A stretch of DNA of 64,000 nt from Brevundimonas basaltis (GCF_014202075.1 NZ_JACHFZ010000004.1:62001-126000); one strand, 5' to 3'; shown: positions 1 through 10,261, counted from the first letter of the stretch. Translations and numbers: made by a program. Notes: generated from the sequence alone by a model not told the origin.

Positions 1-194
1 AGCTCGGCGGGATAGCTCTGGCCGTTGGAGAAGTAGTGGACGCAGGCCTCGGTGGTGATCGTGAACCCCGGTGGCACCGGCAGGCCCAGCGAGGACATCT
101 CGGCCAGGTTCGCGCCCTTGCCGCCGAGAAGGTTCTTCATCGATGCGTCGCCGTCGGCGGAACCGCCGCCGAAGCCGTACACCCACTGAGTCAT
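1..194 (-). CDS. ppdK: Pyruvate, phosphate dikinase (N-terminal fragment, cut by window edge)
   Basis: The 64 visible residues read [11 protein letters not shown], then a lysine- and glycine-rich [10 protein letters not shown] segment and LPVPPGFTI. This is the N-terminal nucleotide-binding start of pyruvate phosphate dikinase, which interconverts pyruvate, ATP and phosphate with phosphoenolpyruvate, AMP and pyrophosphate in the cytoplasm. The rest of the roughly 890-residue enzyme lies outside the window, so the phosphohistidine and PEP-binding domains cannot be checked. The ATG at 194 is chosen because the family begins this close to the [10 protein letters not shown] motif. PEP synthase has a similar motif, but the short lead with YGFGGG fits PPDK better. 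Confidence 0.9.
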   Translation of the reverse strand, partial: MTQWVYGFGGGSADGDASMKNLLGGKGANLAEMSSLGLPVPPGFTITTEACVHYFSNGQSYPAE

Positions 195-706
195 ATGACA
201 GCCCCTGAGCCGTGATCGGTCGCGGGGACTCGCATCCCTCGCAGTGCATGGCCACGGCTTACCGCGCGTGCGGCGGCAAGGCGAGGCCGAGGGTGTAACA
301 AAACGTGAGCCTCCGCGAGGGTTCCGCCGCGGCGCGGACGGAGCGCCCTGTCAGCTGAAAAATTGCGAAACCCTGTCATCCCGACACTCCCGTCCATTGC
401 CTTCATCGCAAGATGGAGCCGCGGATCGGCCCTGGCGACGACGCCGGCAGGCCGTTCCCCTTGTCCCCGTCATGAAAGCATCCGCCTGCGTCAAACGCGG
501 TCGGATCGGGGTCGAAAGGCTGGAACTGCGATCCGGGATGGCAGGGTTCTGACCGGGAATGACCGGGATGGCAGGGTATTGGATGGCAGGCCGCCAAACC
601 GCAGATAGCCCCGCGAGGTTAGGACCGGCACATGGGGCCATGAAGCCGGACCTCATTCCCCTCGCTGGACAGGGCCTTGTGGAGACCTTCACCCATGGCT
701 GGCGGG
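195..706. other. Intergenic region with degenerate GGGATGGCAGG repeats
   Basis: No convincing gene lies in these 512 bases. Open frames on both strands have arginine/proline-rich low-complexity translations and no recognisable domain. Around 535-593 the unit GGATGGCAGG occurs three times, two of them as CCGGGATGGCAGGGT, giving a small degenerate repeat block. The left part must hold the ppdK promoter. A GGAAC/CGTT pair reading toward ppdK is present (326 down to 303), but its spacer is 15 bases, one short of the usual EcfG spacing, so it is not called as a promoter. Confidence 0.5.
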
Positions 707-2211
707 TCATGTCGCGCTCAGGGATGTTCCGCGTCGAAAGCTCTCCACGCGCTGGATGAGGTCGCCGACGAACGCCGCCGCGTCCGCTTCATCGATATCG
801 TGAACGTGCGGACGGTTGAGCCCGCGCCCGCCGGCGGTGTCGATCCGCACCGTGCAGACGCCGAGCAGTCGCTGCACCGGTCCGCGAGTCACCGAGACGG
901 CCTGCACATTGCCATAGGGGATGGTCCAGTCGCGCCGCGTCAGCACCCCGCGCCTTACCTGAACGCTGGTCGAGGCAAGTCCGTACCGGTGACAGCGACG
1001 CCGCAGCAACGCGACCGCGAGGAAGACAGGCAGGGTCGCCAGAAGCAAGCCGGCCAGAGGGAAGAAGGCGGTCGCCGCCAGCAGGGTCACGGCGGGAGTC
1101 GCCACGAAGCCGATCACGCCGCTGACGATATGCCAGGGAGAGACCGACCGCAGCCGCGAAGGCTCGGACGGCGGCAGTCCGGCAAGGGCGATGATGGGTG
1201 CGAGCTCGTCGGGCCGGGCGAAGGGGGCCAATTCCTGGCGGCCCGAAACGTGGTCGCCACCGCCCAGGGTCTGCACCTTGAACGCGCGCCAGCCCATTCG
1301 GCCGCTGACGGCGCCGCGCTCCACCAGTCCCAGCTGGATCTGCCGCTTCGCCACAACCACCTCGGTTCTCGTAAACAGGCCGCGCCTGTAGCGAAACCGC
1401 GCCTCGGCATGGGTGAGCTCAAAGCCGAAATTGCGCAGCACGGTTCTGACGATCCCGGCCAACAATCCAAACGCAAGGGCGAAGCCGGAGAGGCCCATCA
1501 CGACCGTGATGTCGAGCCTCGACTGCAACGCCTGCTCTGCGAGCCCCAGCATCTCCAGCCAACGGTCCCAACCATAACCGAGCGCCTGGTCGGCGTACTG
1601 AAGAAGGCCGAAAATGGCGGCGATCCAGACCATCGAGAAACGGAAGACTCCCGAGTAGACCAGTCGGGGAAGCTCCATGCGGAAGAGCAGCGTTTCGGCA
1701 GCCTCCTCCTCTCCGCCTTCGGCCCGGGCGACGCCGCCATGTGTTCGAATACTCCTGAGCACCTGGCGAAGCCGATGCGCCTCGGACAGACTGACGCTAT
1801 CCAGCTGGCCCTCGTCGGCCTCCCCGCCGCCGGTTTCGATGCGCACCTCGGCCAGGCCGAACAACCGGGCCAGCAGGCCCTGTTTGATCGACACGTCCTG
1901 AATGCGTTCGGCCGGAATCGAGCGCCGGGTCCGCTTGATCAGACCGTGGGCGATGACCAGCTGGCCGGGAAGAATCCGGTAGGTGAAGGCGCGCCATCGC
2001 AGCCAGCTGACGAACAGCGTGACGGTGAGCAGCAGCCCCGTCCCGGCGAGCAGGAGTCCCAGGGGAAAACCTTCGCCCCGCGACCACGCCACGAAAACCG
2101 GCAACCCGAGGACAAGGGAGGGCGAGCCCTGCAACGACCGGATGAGGATGGTGCGCGGGTCGAGCCGCCGCGGCGCCCGGTCCTCACCGGCGGTCGAAAC
2201 GTCGGGCGCGT

Positions 2212-2215
<4 letters not shown>
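707..2215 (-). CDS. PH domain-containing membrane protein, YdbT-like
   Basis: A 502-residue membrane protein of the bacterial PH (bPH2, YdbT) family. Hydrophobic pairs separate several PH-like blocks. The family signatures SIPAERIQDVSIKQG (near residue 75) and IPYGNVQAVSVTRG (near the C-terminus) are present, each followed by a beta-rich segment ending in ETGGG or DTAGG. It starts at GTG 2215, overlapping the stop of the preceding YdbS-like gene in a GTGA, so the two are translationally coupled. YdbS/YdbT pairs are widespread; in Bacillus they are linked to envelope stress or bacteriocin tolerance, but no role in alphaproteobacteria can be assigned from sequence. A longer reading frame upstream is an antisense-like extension across ydbS and is not used. 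Confidence 0.8.
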
Positions 2216-3929
<1,714 letters not shown>

Positions 3930-3985
3930 CGATCTGGTTGTGACCCTGTAAGCACCCAACTTTTCAGACGAAAACCAGCGTTTCT

Positions 3986-4010
3986 GGAACTTAGCCGGGA
4001 CCGGGATGTT
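3986..4010 (+). promoter_or_regulatory. Candidate EcfG (sigma-T) general stress promoter
   Basis: GGAAC at 3986-3990 and TGTT at 4007-4010 are separated by 16 bases. The alphaproteobacterial EcfG consensus is GGAAC-N16/17-CGTT, so this is one mismatch away. It sits 46 bases before the GT4 start and would place the two-gene glycan operon in the general stress regulon. Confidence 0.5.
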
Positions 4011-4055
4011 TTGCGGTTGGCGCCGCCTCCCGAGGCCGCCCGGAGAACGTCAGTC

Positions 4056-5171
4056 ATGAAAATCGCCCAGGTCACGCCCCTCTACGAGGCGGTTCCGCCC
4101 AAGCTGTATGGCGGCACCGAGCGGGTCGTCGCCCACCTGACCGAGGCCCTCGTCGACCTCGGGCACGAGGTCACCCTGTTCGCCTCGGCCGACGCCGAAA
4201 CCCGCGCCCGACTGGTTCCGGTTCGCGACCAGGCGATCCGGCTCGACCCAAACCCGCTGAAGTCCGATCTGGCCGCCCACATGGCGATGCTGTCGGAGGT
4301 GCTGACGCGCGTCGACGAGTTCGACGTGATCCACTTCCATACCGACATGATCCACTTCCCCTTCTTCGCCCGCCACGCGGACAAGACCCTGACGACCCTG
4401 CATGGGCGGCTGGACCTGAAGGACCTCCCGGAGGTCTACGCGCGGTGGAGCGATTTCCCGCTGGTGTCGATCTCGGACGATCAACGCCGCCCGCTGCCGC
4501 TGGCCAACTGGACCGCGACGGTGCACCACGGCATGCCCGGCGAGACCTACCGCTTCTCGCCGGCGGCCGGGGGCTATCTCGCCTTCCTCGGGCGGATATC
4601 GCCCGAGAAGCGGCCCGACCGGGCGATAGAGATCGCGACCAAGCTGAACAAGCCGCTGAAAATCGCGGCCAAGGTCGACGCCCAGGACAAGGTCTATTGG
4701 GAGACGGTGATCCGGCCGATGGTCGAGGCCAATCCGCTGGTCGAGTTCATCGGCGAAATCGGCGACCACCAGAAGTCGGCGTTTCTCGGCGGCGCGGAGG
4801 CGCTGCTGTTTCCCATCGACTGGCCCGAGCCGTTCGGCCTGGTGATGATCGAGGCGATGGCCTGCGGGACTCCTGTCGTGGCGTTCCGGTGCGGATCGAC
4901 CCCGGAGATCGTCGAGGACGGCGCCACCGGCTATCTAGTCGACACGGTGGAACAGGCCGTCGCCGCCGCAGGCCGGGCGCACCGGCTGGACCGCGAGGCG
5001 ATCCGGGCGCGCTTCGAGCTGCGCTTCTCGGCTACAGCCATGGCCCGCCGCTATCTGGATGTCTACGGCGATCTGCTGGCGCGCCGCCCGTTCGCGGAGG
5101 AGCCCCTCGATGAGGTGGTGACCCCGCTTCGCCCGCACGAGGACCGAAACTTCGCCAGCCCGGCGGCCTGA
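4056..5171 (+). CDS. Glycosyltransferase family 4 (GT-B fold)
   Basis: A 371-residue GT4 enzyme. The N-terminus MKIAQVTPLYEAVPPKLYGGTERV is the acceptor-domain start with the GGTE loop. The donor half has GRISPEKRPDRAIEIA (about residues 180-195) and the EPFGLVMIEAMACGTPVVAF (about 258-277) nucleotide-sugar motif with both acidic residues. GGAG lies about 12 bases before ATG 4056, which decides the start over longer frames. Members of this group are often annotated as trehalose/glycogen-type or capsule glycosyltransferases; the acceptor cannot be read from the sequence. The next gene is a glucosidase of the glycogen-debranching type 101 bases downstream on the same strand, suggesting storage or stress-glycan metabolism. 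Confidence 0.85.
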   Translation: MKIAQVTPLYEAVPPKLYGGTERVVAHLTEALVDLGHEVTLFASADAETRARLVPVRDQAIRLDPNPLKSDLAAHMAMLSEVLTRVDEFDVIHFHTDMIHFPFFARHADKTLTTLHGRLDLKDLPEVYARWSDFPLVSISDDQRRPLPLANWTATVHHGMPGETYRFSPAAGGYLAFLGRISPEKRPDRAIEIATKLNKPLKIAAKVDAQDKVYWETVIRPMVEANPLVEFIGEIGDHQKSAFLGGAEALLFPIDWPEPFGLVMIEAMACGTPVVAFRCGSTPEIVEDGATGYLVDTVEQAVAAAGRAHRLDREAIRARFELRFSATAMARRYLDVYGDLLARRPFAEEPLDEVVTPLRPHEDRNFASPAA

Positions 5172-5272
5172 ACCTCCGGCCAAGTTGTCCATTAGCGTAC
5201 CATTGCCGTCATCAGGGGTCCGCATTCCGCCGCGACCCTGTCGGGCCAACCGCAACCGATCCGGGGTTCCGC

Positions 5273-7420
5273 ATGGACGACGCCTATAACGTTCAGGTCA
5301 CGGCCGGAGAGTCGCAGGACGTCGATGGTCTTGAACAGATGATGGCGCTGAAGGAGGCGGACACCTTCGTCGTCGCCGACATCTGGGGCGACATGAAGGG
5401 CGGGGCCGACGGCCTGTTCGACCGGGACACCCGGCTGCTGTCGCGCTTCGTGATGACGGCCGGGCTGGCGCGGCCGTCCCGGCTGAGTTCCGGAATCAGC
5501 CAGGACAACGTCTTCTTCACCGCCCACTCGACCAACCGACCGCTGCCGCCGATGGGCGGGCGGTCGGCCCCGGCCGGGGTGATCCACATCGAACGGCGGC
5601 GATTTGTGCGCGACCGGCGAATGTTCGAACGCGTCCGCATGGTCAACCACGGCGTGGAGGACGTCCTGCTGCCCGTGGCCTTCGACTTCGCGGCCGATTT
5701 CGCCGACATCTTCGAGGTGCGCGGCTCGCCCCGCGGGAAACGGGGGACGCAGGAGCCGCCGACGGCGGACGGGCGGCGGGTGACGTTCGAGTATCACGGC
5801 GTGGACGGGAAGAGCCGAAGCAGCTGCCTCGCCTTCTCGGAGCCCCCGGCCCGGCTGACCGCCTCGCGGGCCGAGTTCATGTTCAGCCTGCCCAAGGGTC
5901 GGACCTGCGACCTCTATATCGAATGCGGGGTCGGTCCCTGCGAGGCGCCGGACGAGGCCCGGTTCCGGCTGTACGCTGTGCAGGCGCGGGTGGCCATGCG
6001 GACCCGGCGCCGGCGGGGGGCCTCAATCCGGGGGCCGCGCAATCCGCGATTCAACGACTGGCTGGATCAGTCGCGGGCCGATGTGGCCCTGCTGACAACC
6101 GACCTGCCGACCGGGCCCTATCCCTATGCCGGTGTGCCGTGGTTCTCGACCCCGTTCGGGCGCGACGGGATCATCACCGCCTGGCAGATGCTGTGGCTGG
6201 ACCCGAGCCTGGCCAAGGGCGTGCTGACCTATCTGGCCGCGCGGCAGGCGACGGAGTTCTCGGCTTTCCAGGACTCCGCGCCCGGGAAAATCATGCATGA
6301 GACCCGCGCCGGCGAGATGTCGGCGCTCGGGGAGGTGCCGTTCGGCCTCTACTACGGCGGGGTCGACACCACCTGTCTGTTCGTGGCCCTGGCCGGGGCC
6401 TATCTGAAGCGCACGGGCGACCTGACGACGATCCGCGCCTTGTGGCCCAATCTTCTCGCCGCCGTCGGCTGGATGAAGGACCATGGCGACATCAACGGCG
6501 ACGGCCTGATCAGCTATCAGCGTGCGGCCGAAACCGGTCTGTCCAATCAGGGCTGGAAGGATTCGGAAGATTCCATATTCCACCGCGACGGCCGGTTCCC
6601 GAAGGGGCCGGTGGCGTTGCTGGAGGTGCAGGGCTACGCCTTCGCCGCCTGGGAGGCGATGGCCGACATGGCGCGTCTGATCGGCGATGAGCGGCAGGCC
6701 GAATGGGCCGCGCGGGCCGGCGACACGCGGGCCTTGGTCGAGGAGCGGTTCTGGATGGAGGACGAGCAGTTCTACGCCATCGCCCTCGACGGCGACGGGA
6801 AACAATGCCGCTCGATCGGGTCGAACGCGGGCCATCTGCTGTTCACCGGCCTGCCGTCACGGGAGCGGGCGCGCGCGGTGACGAAGCGGATGCTGGGGGC
6901 CGAGTTCCGCTCCGGCTGGGGGCTGCGGACGCTCGCGACCGGTCAGGCGCGGTTCAATCCAATGAGCTACCACAACGGTTCGGTCTGGCCGCACGACACC
7001 GCCATGGCGGCGGCGGGGATGGCGCAGTACGGCGAACGCCGGGCGGTGGCCTTGCTGCTGGGCGAGATCTACGCCGCCGCCACGCATTTCGAGATGCGCT
7101 TGCCCGAATTGTTCTGCGGCTTCGAGCGCAATCCGGGCGAACCGCCGATCGCCTATCCGGTGGCCTGCCTGCCGCAGGCCTGGGCGGCGGGCTCGGTGTT
7201 CCTGATGCTGCAGGCCGCGCTCGGGGTCCGGATCGACGCCATCGAGCGGGTGGTCGAGATCGACCGGCCCTTGCTGCCCTCGGGTATCGACCGCCTGAAC
7301 CTGAACCGGCTGCGCGTCGGCGAGGGCGAGGTCGACCTGACCTTCCAGCAGATCGGCGCCGATACAGTGGTCATGCCGCGACGCAGGGACGGACCGGTCT
7401 CGGTGCGGACGCTGGGCTAG
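5273..7420 (+). CDS. Amylo-alpha-1,6-glucosidase-like protein (GDE family)
   Basis: A 715-residue protein with an N-terminal GDE_N_bis-type beta domain (residues about 30-230, including DGLFDRDTRLLSRF) and a C-terminal (alpha/alpha)6 catalytic barrel (about 270-680). The barrel carries PWFSTPFGRDGIITAWQMLW, GEVPFGLYYGGVDTTCLFV, LSNQGWKDSEDS and NPMSYHNGSVWPHDTA, typical of COG3408 glycogen-debranching glucosidases. No signal peptide is seen, so it should act in the cytoplasm on alpha-glucans or glucosylated compounds. It follows the GT4 gene and probably shares its stress-type promoter. Its stop TAG and the stop of convergent mutY use the same CTAG. No glgA, glgB or glgC lies nearby, so a true glycogen role is unproven. 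Confidence 0.85.
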   Translation: MDDAYNVQVTAGESQDVDGLEQMMALKEADTFVVADIWGDMKGGADGLFDRDTRLLSRFVMTAGLARPSRLSSGISQDNVFFTAHSTNRPLPPMGGRSAPAGVIHIERRRFVRDRRMFERVRMVNHGVEDVLLPVAFDFAADFADIFEVRGSPRGKRGTQEPPTADGRRVTFEYHGVDGKSRSSCLAFSEPPARLTASRAEFMFSLPKGRTCDLYIECGVGPCEAPDEARFRLYAVQARVAMRTRRRRGASIRGPRNPRFNDWLDQSRADVALLTTDLPTGPYPYAGVPWFSTPFGRDGIITAWQMLWLDPSLAKGVLTYLAARQATEFSAFQDSAPGKIMHETRAGEMSALGEVPFGLYYGGVDTTCLFVALAGAYLKRTGDLTTIRALWPNLLAAVGWMKDHGDINGDGLISYQRAAETGLSNQGWKDSEDSIFHRDGRFPKGPVALLEVQGYAFAAWEAMADMARLIGDERQAEWAARAGDTRALVEERFWMEDEQFYAIALDGDGKQCRSIGSNAGHLLFTGLPSRERARAVTKRMLGAEFRSGWGLRTLATGQARFNPMSYHNGSVWPHDTAMAAAGMAQYGERRAVALLLGEIYAAATHFEMRLPELFCGFERNPGEPPIAYPVACLPQAWAAGSVFLMLQAALGVRIDAIERVVEIDRPLLPSGIDRLNLNRLRVGEGEVDLTFQQIGADTVVMPRRRDGPVSVRTLG

Positions 7421-8439
7421 GCCAGGCCTCGCTCGAGCGCCTTGCGGAATACAGTGGGCAGGGACGCCAGCGCATCATCCACCACCGTCCAGACGAACTC
7501 GCCGCCGCCCTCGCCGGCCCGCACATCAAGCGTCAGCGCGAAGTGGGTGAAGACGTGGTCGACCGACCCCGCATCGCGCCATTCGGCGGTGGCGGGGGGC
7601 ATGTGGTCGGGGTTTGCCGACCATTCGCTGGTCGGGAGGCCCAGCATGCCGCCCAGCAGGCCCTTAGCGGGACGGCGGACAAGGGCGACGCGGCCCTGGT
7701 CGTCGCGCAGGACCCAGGCGACGCCGCGGCGCCGGGGACGTTCGACTTTCGCCGCCTTCAGCGGATAGCGGTCCGGTTGGCCGGACTGAAAGCCCGCGCA
7801 CCATTCGGTCAGCGGGCAGCGCTCGCACAGGGGCCTCCCCGGTCGGCAGACGGTAGCGCCGAGATCCATCAGGGCCTGGGCCCAATCGCCGGGGCGGTCG
7901 CCGGCGACGAGCGAACCGGCCAGCCGCCACAGTTCGGGTTTCGCGGCGGGCAGCGGGACCTCCACGGCGAACAGCCGGGCCATGACGCGCTCCACATTGC
8001 CGTCGACGACATTGGCGGGGCGTTCGAAGGCGATGGCGGCGACGGCGGCGGCGGTATAGGCGCCGACCCCCGGCAAGGCCAGCAGACCGGTCTCGGTGTC
8101 GGGGAAGACGCCGTCGTGCCCGTCGGCCACGGCGCGGGCGCAGGCCAGAAGGTTACGGGCGCGGGCGTAGTAGCCGAGCCCCGCCCAAGCCGCCATGACC
8201 TCGCCGTCCTCCGCCGCCGCCAGGTCGGACACGGTCGGCCAGCGCGTGGTGAAGGCGCGGAAATAGGGCGTGGCGTGCGCGGTGGTGGTCTGCTGCAGCA
8301 TCACCTCGGACAGCCAGACACGGTAGGGGTCCGGGGCCGCGCCCGGGTCGGACCGCCACGCGAGCGTGCGCCTGTGATCGTCGTACCAGGCCAGCAGGGC
8401 GGCGCGGAGGTCGGCGACTTGTGCGGGGACGGCGGGCAT
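7417..8439 (-). CDS. mutY: A/G-specific adenine DNA glycosylase MutY
   Basis: A 340-residue base-excision repair glycosylase that removes adenine opposite 8-oxoguanine. Visible features in order: LSEVMLQQT with catalytic Glu45; helix-hairpin-helix LPGVGAYTA (122-130); catalytic Asp146 in VDGNVERV; the four-cysteine C-x6-C-x2-C-x5-C cluster for [4Fe-4S]; and a C-terminal NUDIX-like domain starting near RRRGVAWVLRDDQGRVAL that recognises 8-oxoG. ATG 8439 is used; a long upstream extension runs antisense through the DUF721 gene and is rejected. Divergent to DUF721 with only 21 bases between the starts, the conserved alphaproteobacterial arrangement. Confidence 0.96.
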   Translation of the reverse strand: MPAVPAQVADLRAALLAWYDDHRRTLAWRSDPGAAPDPYRVWLSEVMLQQTTTAHATPYFRAFTTRWPTVSDLAAAEDGEVMAAWAGLGYYARARNLLACARAVADGHDGVFPDTETGLLALPGVGAYTAAAVAAIAFERPANVVDGNVERVMARLFAVEVPLPAAKPELWRLAGSLVAGDRPGDWAQALMDLGATVCRPGRPLCERCPLTEWCAGFQSGQPDRYPLKAAKVERPRRRGVAWVLRDDQGRVALVRRPAKGLLGGMLGLPTSEWSANPDHMPPATAEWRDAGSVDHVFTHFALTLDVRAGEGGGEFVWTVVDDALASLPTVFRKALERGLA

Positions 8440-8460
8440 TCCACGCGCTATAAACCGGAA

Positions 8461-9027
8461 ATGCGCCGCCCGCTGCCCACCGACGCCGAAGCCCGCGAAA
8501 TCCTGTCGCGTCGACGCACCCGCCCCGCGTCCCGCCCGGCGGCCAAGGCCGGACGGGCGCTGCAGGGGCTGATCAAGGAACTGGACGCCAGATTCGGGCG
8601 CGGGGCTTCGGCGCTGGAGCCGCGCTGGACCGAGATCGTCGGCGAGCGGCTGGCCCGGGTGACGCGGCCGCAGAAGCTGAGCAAGGGTCGCGGCGGCGCG
8701 GGCGGGACGCTGGAGTTGCGCGTCGCGGGTCCGGCCGCCCTGCTGGTCCAGCACCAGTCGGAGGAGATCCTGCAGCGCGTCAATCTGTTCCTCGGGGCCG
8801 GCAGCGTCGACAAGCTGCGCATCGCCCAGGGACCGGTGAAGCCGCCGGTCGGTCTGGCCCCGCCGGTGAGAACCGGGACCGCGCCGCGCCCCCTGCCCGC
8901 GCATCAGGAGGCCGAGTTGAAGGCCTCCGTCGCCGATGCCCCCGATCCGCTCAAGGACCCGCTGGAACGACTGGGCCGCGCCGTGATGAGCGATCCCACC
9001 AAGGGCCGCGAGCGCGCCGGCGAATAG
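8461..9027 (+). CDS. DUF721 family protein
   Basis: A 188-residue protein. The central core (GLIKELDARFGRG, WTEIVGERLARVTRPQKLS, GGTLELRVAGPAALLVQHQSEEILQRVNLFLG) matches the DUF721 (DciA-related) fold. DciA proteins load or regulate the replicative helicase in many bacteria; alphaproteobacterial DUF721 proteins encoded beside mutY carry this core with a proline-rich tail, as here. Whether this copy acts on DnaB is inference. ATG 8461 follows the short divergent promoter shared with mutY; the much longer frame starting inside the GDE gene is not coding. Confidence 0.85.
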   Translation: MRRPLPTDAEAREILSRRRTRPASRPAAKAGRALQGLIKELDARFGRGASALEPRWTEIVGERLARVTRPQKLSKGRGGAGGTLELRVAGPAALLVQHQSEEILQRVNLFLGAGSVDKLRIAQGPVKPPVGLAPPVRTGTAPRPLPAHQEAELKASVADAPDPLKDPLERLGRAVMSDPTKGRERAGE

Positions 9028-9067
9028 GTCCGGCGAGGGCGGTTCCGCATCGCCGTCACATCGTCGC

Positions 9068-9096
9068 TTGACCTTGTTTCGATGGTTAGCTAAATA
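9068..9096 (+). promoter_or_regulatory. Promoter with palindromic operator, probably leaderless
   Basis: TTGACC (9068-9073), a 17-base spacer and TAAATA (9091-9096) form a good sigma-70 type promoter. The -10 ends only seven bases before ATG 9104, so transcription should start at or next to the start codon. The perfect 8-base palindrome TTAGCTAA (9086-9093) overlaps the -10 and is extended by GTTA-N6-TAAC (9085-9098). It is a natural operator for the ArsR-type repressor encoded immediately downstream. Confidence 0.6.
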
Positions 9097-9103
9097 ACGA
9101 GGC

Positions 9104-9415
9104 ATGAACAAGGTCTTCAAGGCTCTGGCCGACCCCACCCGCCGCAAGGTGCTGGAGCTGCTGCGCCAGCGCGCGATGACGGCCGGCGAGCTGAGCGAGC
9201 ATTTCGAGGTCTCGAAGCCGACCATGTCGGCTCATTTCGCCGTCCTGCGGGAGGCCGACCTGGTCGACGCCAGCAAACAGGGCACGACCATCACCTACCG
9301 GCTGAAGCTGTCGGTGCTCGAGGACGCGCTCCTCGGCTTCAGCCAGGCCTTCGGCTTCGGCGCCGCCGCTTCCGCCGATAAAACAGACACGCCCGGAAAG
9401 GGGACACAACCATGA
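9104..9415 (+). CDS. ArsR-family transcriptional regulator, SdpR-like autorepressor
   Basis: A 103-residue winged-helix protein: ALADPTRRKVLELLRQRAM, GELSEHFEVSKPTMSAHFAVLREADLVDASKQGTTI. The metal-binding ELCVCDL motif of ArsR/SmtB sensors is absent; instead KPTMSAHFAVLREADLV resembles the SdpR/YdfF autorepressor subgroup. It overlaps the next membrane-protein gene by ATGA, the sdpR-sdpI order known from Bacillus, where SdpI sequesters SdpR at the membrane. The TTAGCTAA palindrome on the -10 upstream is the likely autoregulatory site. The ligand, if any, is unknown. Confidence 0.85.
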   Translation: MNKVFKALADPTRRKVLELLRQRAMTAGELSEHFEVSKPTMSAHFAVLREADLVDASKQGTTITYRLKLSVLEDALLGFSQAFGFGAAASADKTDTPGKGTQP

Positions 9416-9828
9416 CCAAACGCCTTGGATGGGCCATCGCCCTCGCCGCCCTGATGCTCGGCTCCGCCTTCGCCCTTCGCTACGCGGAAGGCCAGGGCAT
9501 GATCGGGGCCGACACCGCGAAACGGGGGGTGCAGGTTCTGATCGGCCTGGTGCTGGCCGGCTACGCCAATCTGATGCCCAAACGACTGGGCCCGGCCCGC
9601 GCCTCCGCCCGGGCGGAGGCCGCGGCCCAGGCGGCGGTCCGGATTGGTGGCTGGTCCCTCGCCCTGGCGGGGATCGCCTATGCCGCGCTTTGGGCCTTCG
9701 CCCCGCTGGAGATCGCCGATCTGGCGGGCATGGCGGTCGTCGCCGGCGCCATGGTGGTGACGGTCGGATACGCCGTGTGGGCCTTCGCCGCCTGCCGCAG
9801 GGCCGACGCTGCGACAACCGACCGCTAA
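9412..9828 (+). CDS. Small membrane protein, possible SdpI-like partner
   Basis: A 138-residue hydrophobic protein with four likely membrane helices (about residues 6-23, 38-54, 76-94 and 103-127). It overlaps the SdpR-like gene by ATGA, so the two are co-translated. Position and topology suggest the SdpI/immunity-type partner of the repressor, but it is shorter than Bacillus SdpI and I recognise no diagnostic motif. A charged loop with RASARAEAAAQAAVR lies between helices 2 and 3. Function unknown. Confidence 0.65.
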   Translation: MTKRLGWAIALAALMLGSAFALRYAEGQGMIGADTAKRGVQVLIGLVLAGYANLMPKRLGPARASARAEAAAQAAVRIGGWSLALAGIAYAALWAFAPLEIADLAGMAVVAGAMVVTVGYAVWAFAACRRADAATTDR

Positions 9829-9904
9829 CCCACACCTCCCGCAAACCCGGCACGCGCCGGCGCGCCGCCTCTGCCTCACGAGCCGGCCTCGCGCGCCCCG
9901 GGGC

Positions 9905-10105
9905 ATCCGCTCGCTGCACGCCACGCCGGTCGCCTGCGAAGCGCTGCTGGTGCGGCAGGACACCAACCGGGCCGACCAGGTCGAGACGCTGATGGAGGGA
10001 TCGGGCACGGTCTTCATCGCTGTCGGGGCCATGCATCTGGCCGGCGACGACAGCGTTCAGGAAATCCTTCGGGCGCGAGGCGTGGCGGTCACAGAAGCGC
10101 CTTGA
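9905..10105 (+). pseudogene. TraB/GumN family remnant (C-terminal piece only)
   Basis: The frame ending at TGA 10105 reads LLVRQDTNRADQVETLME, then GTVFIAVGAMHLAGDDSV and EILRARGVAV. This is the C-terminal signature of TraB/GumN proteins, with the G-x-x-HLxG core. No start codon or N-terminal two-thirds is present: upstream the frame dissolves into arginine/proline-rich sequence after the SdpI-like gene. It appears to be the tail of a deleted gene left between the SdpR/SdpI pair and the dsbA genes. Confidence 0.6.
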
Positions 10106-10120
10106 CAGAAGGGTGGGTGC

Positions 10121-10146
10121 GACGGCGCGGCGCGGCTGGCGCCGTC
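10121..10146 (+). terminator. Possible hairpin terminator before the dsbA-smc unit
   Basis: GACGGCGC (10121-10128) and GCGCCGTC (10139-10146) form a perfect 8-base stem with a 10-base loop, followed by GAACTTCTTT. The T-run is imperfect, so termination strength is uncertain, but its place between the remnant gene and the dsbA-smc genes fits. Confidence 0.4.
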
Positions 10147-10261
10147 GAACTTCTTTGGCTAGATCGGTTGTTCAGCGATAGACTGGTCCGCCAGCACCGC
10201 CACGCGCGACTCCGGGGAATCGCGCGATGCTCCCCCTCCCCGTGCCGATGAGGATTCGCCG

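Noticed and set aside
303..326. GGAAC/CGTT pair reading toward ppdK as an EcfG promoter
   Set aside because: Spacer is 15 bases, outside the 16-17 range; the pair may be chance in GC-rich DNA.
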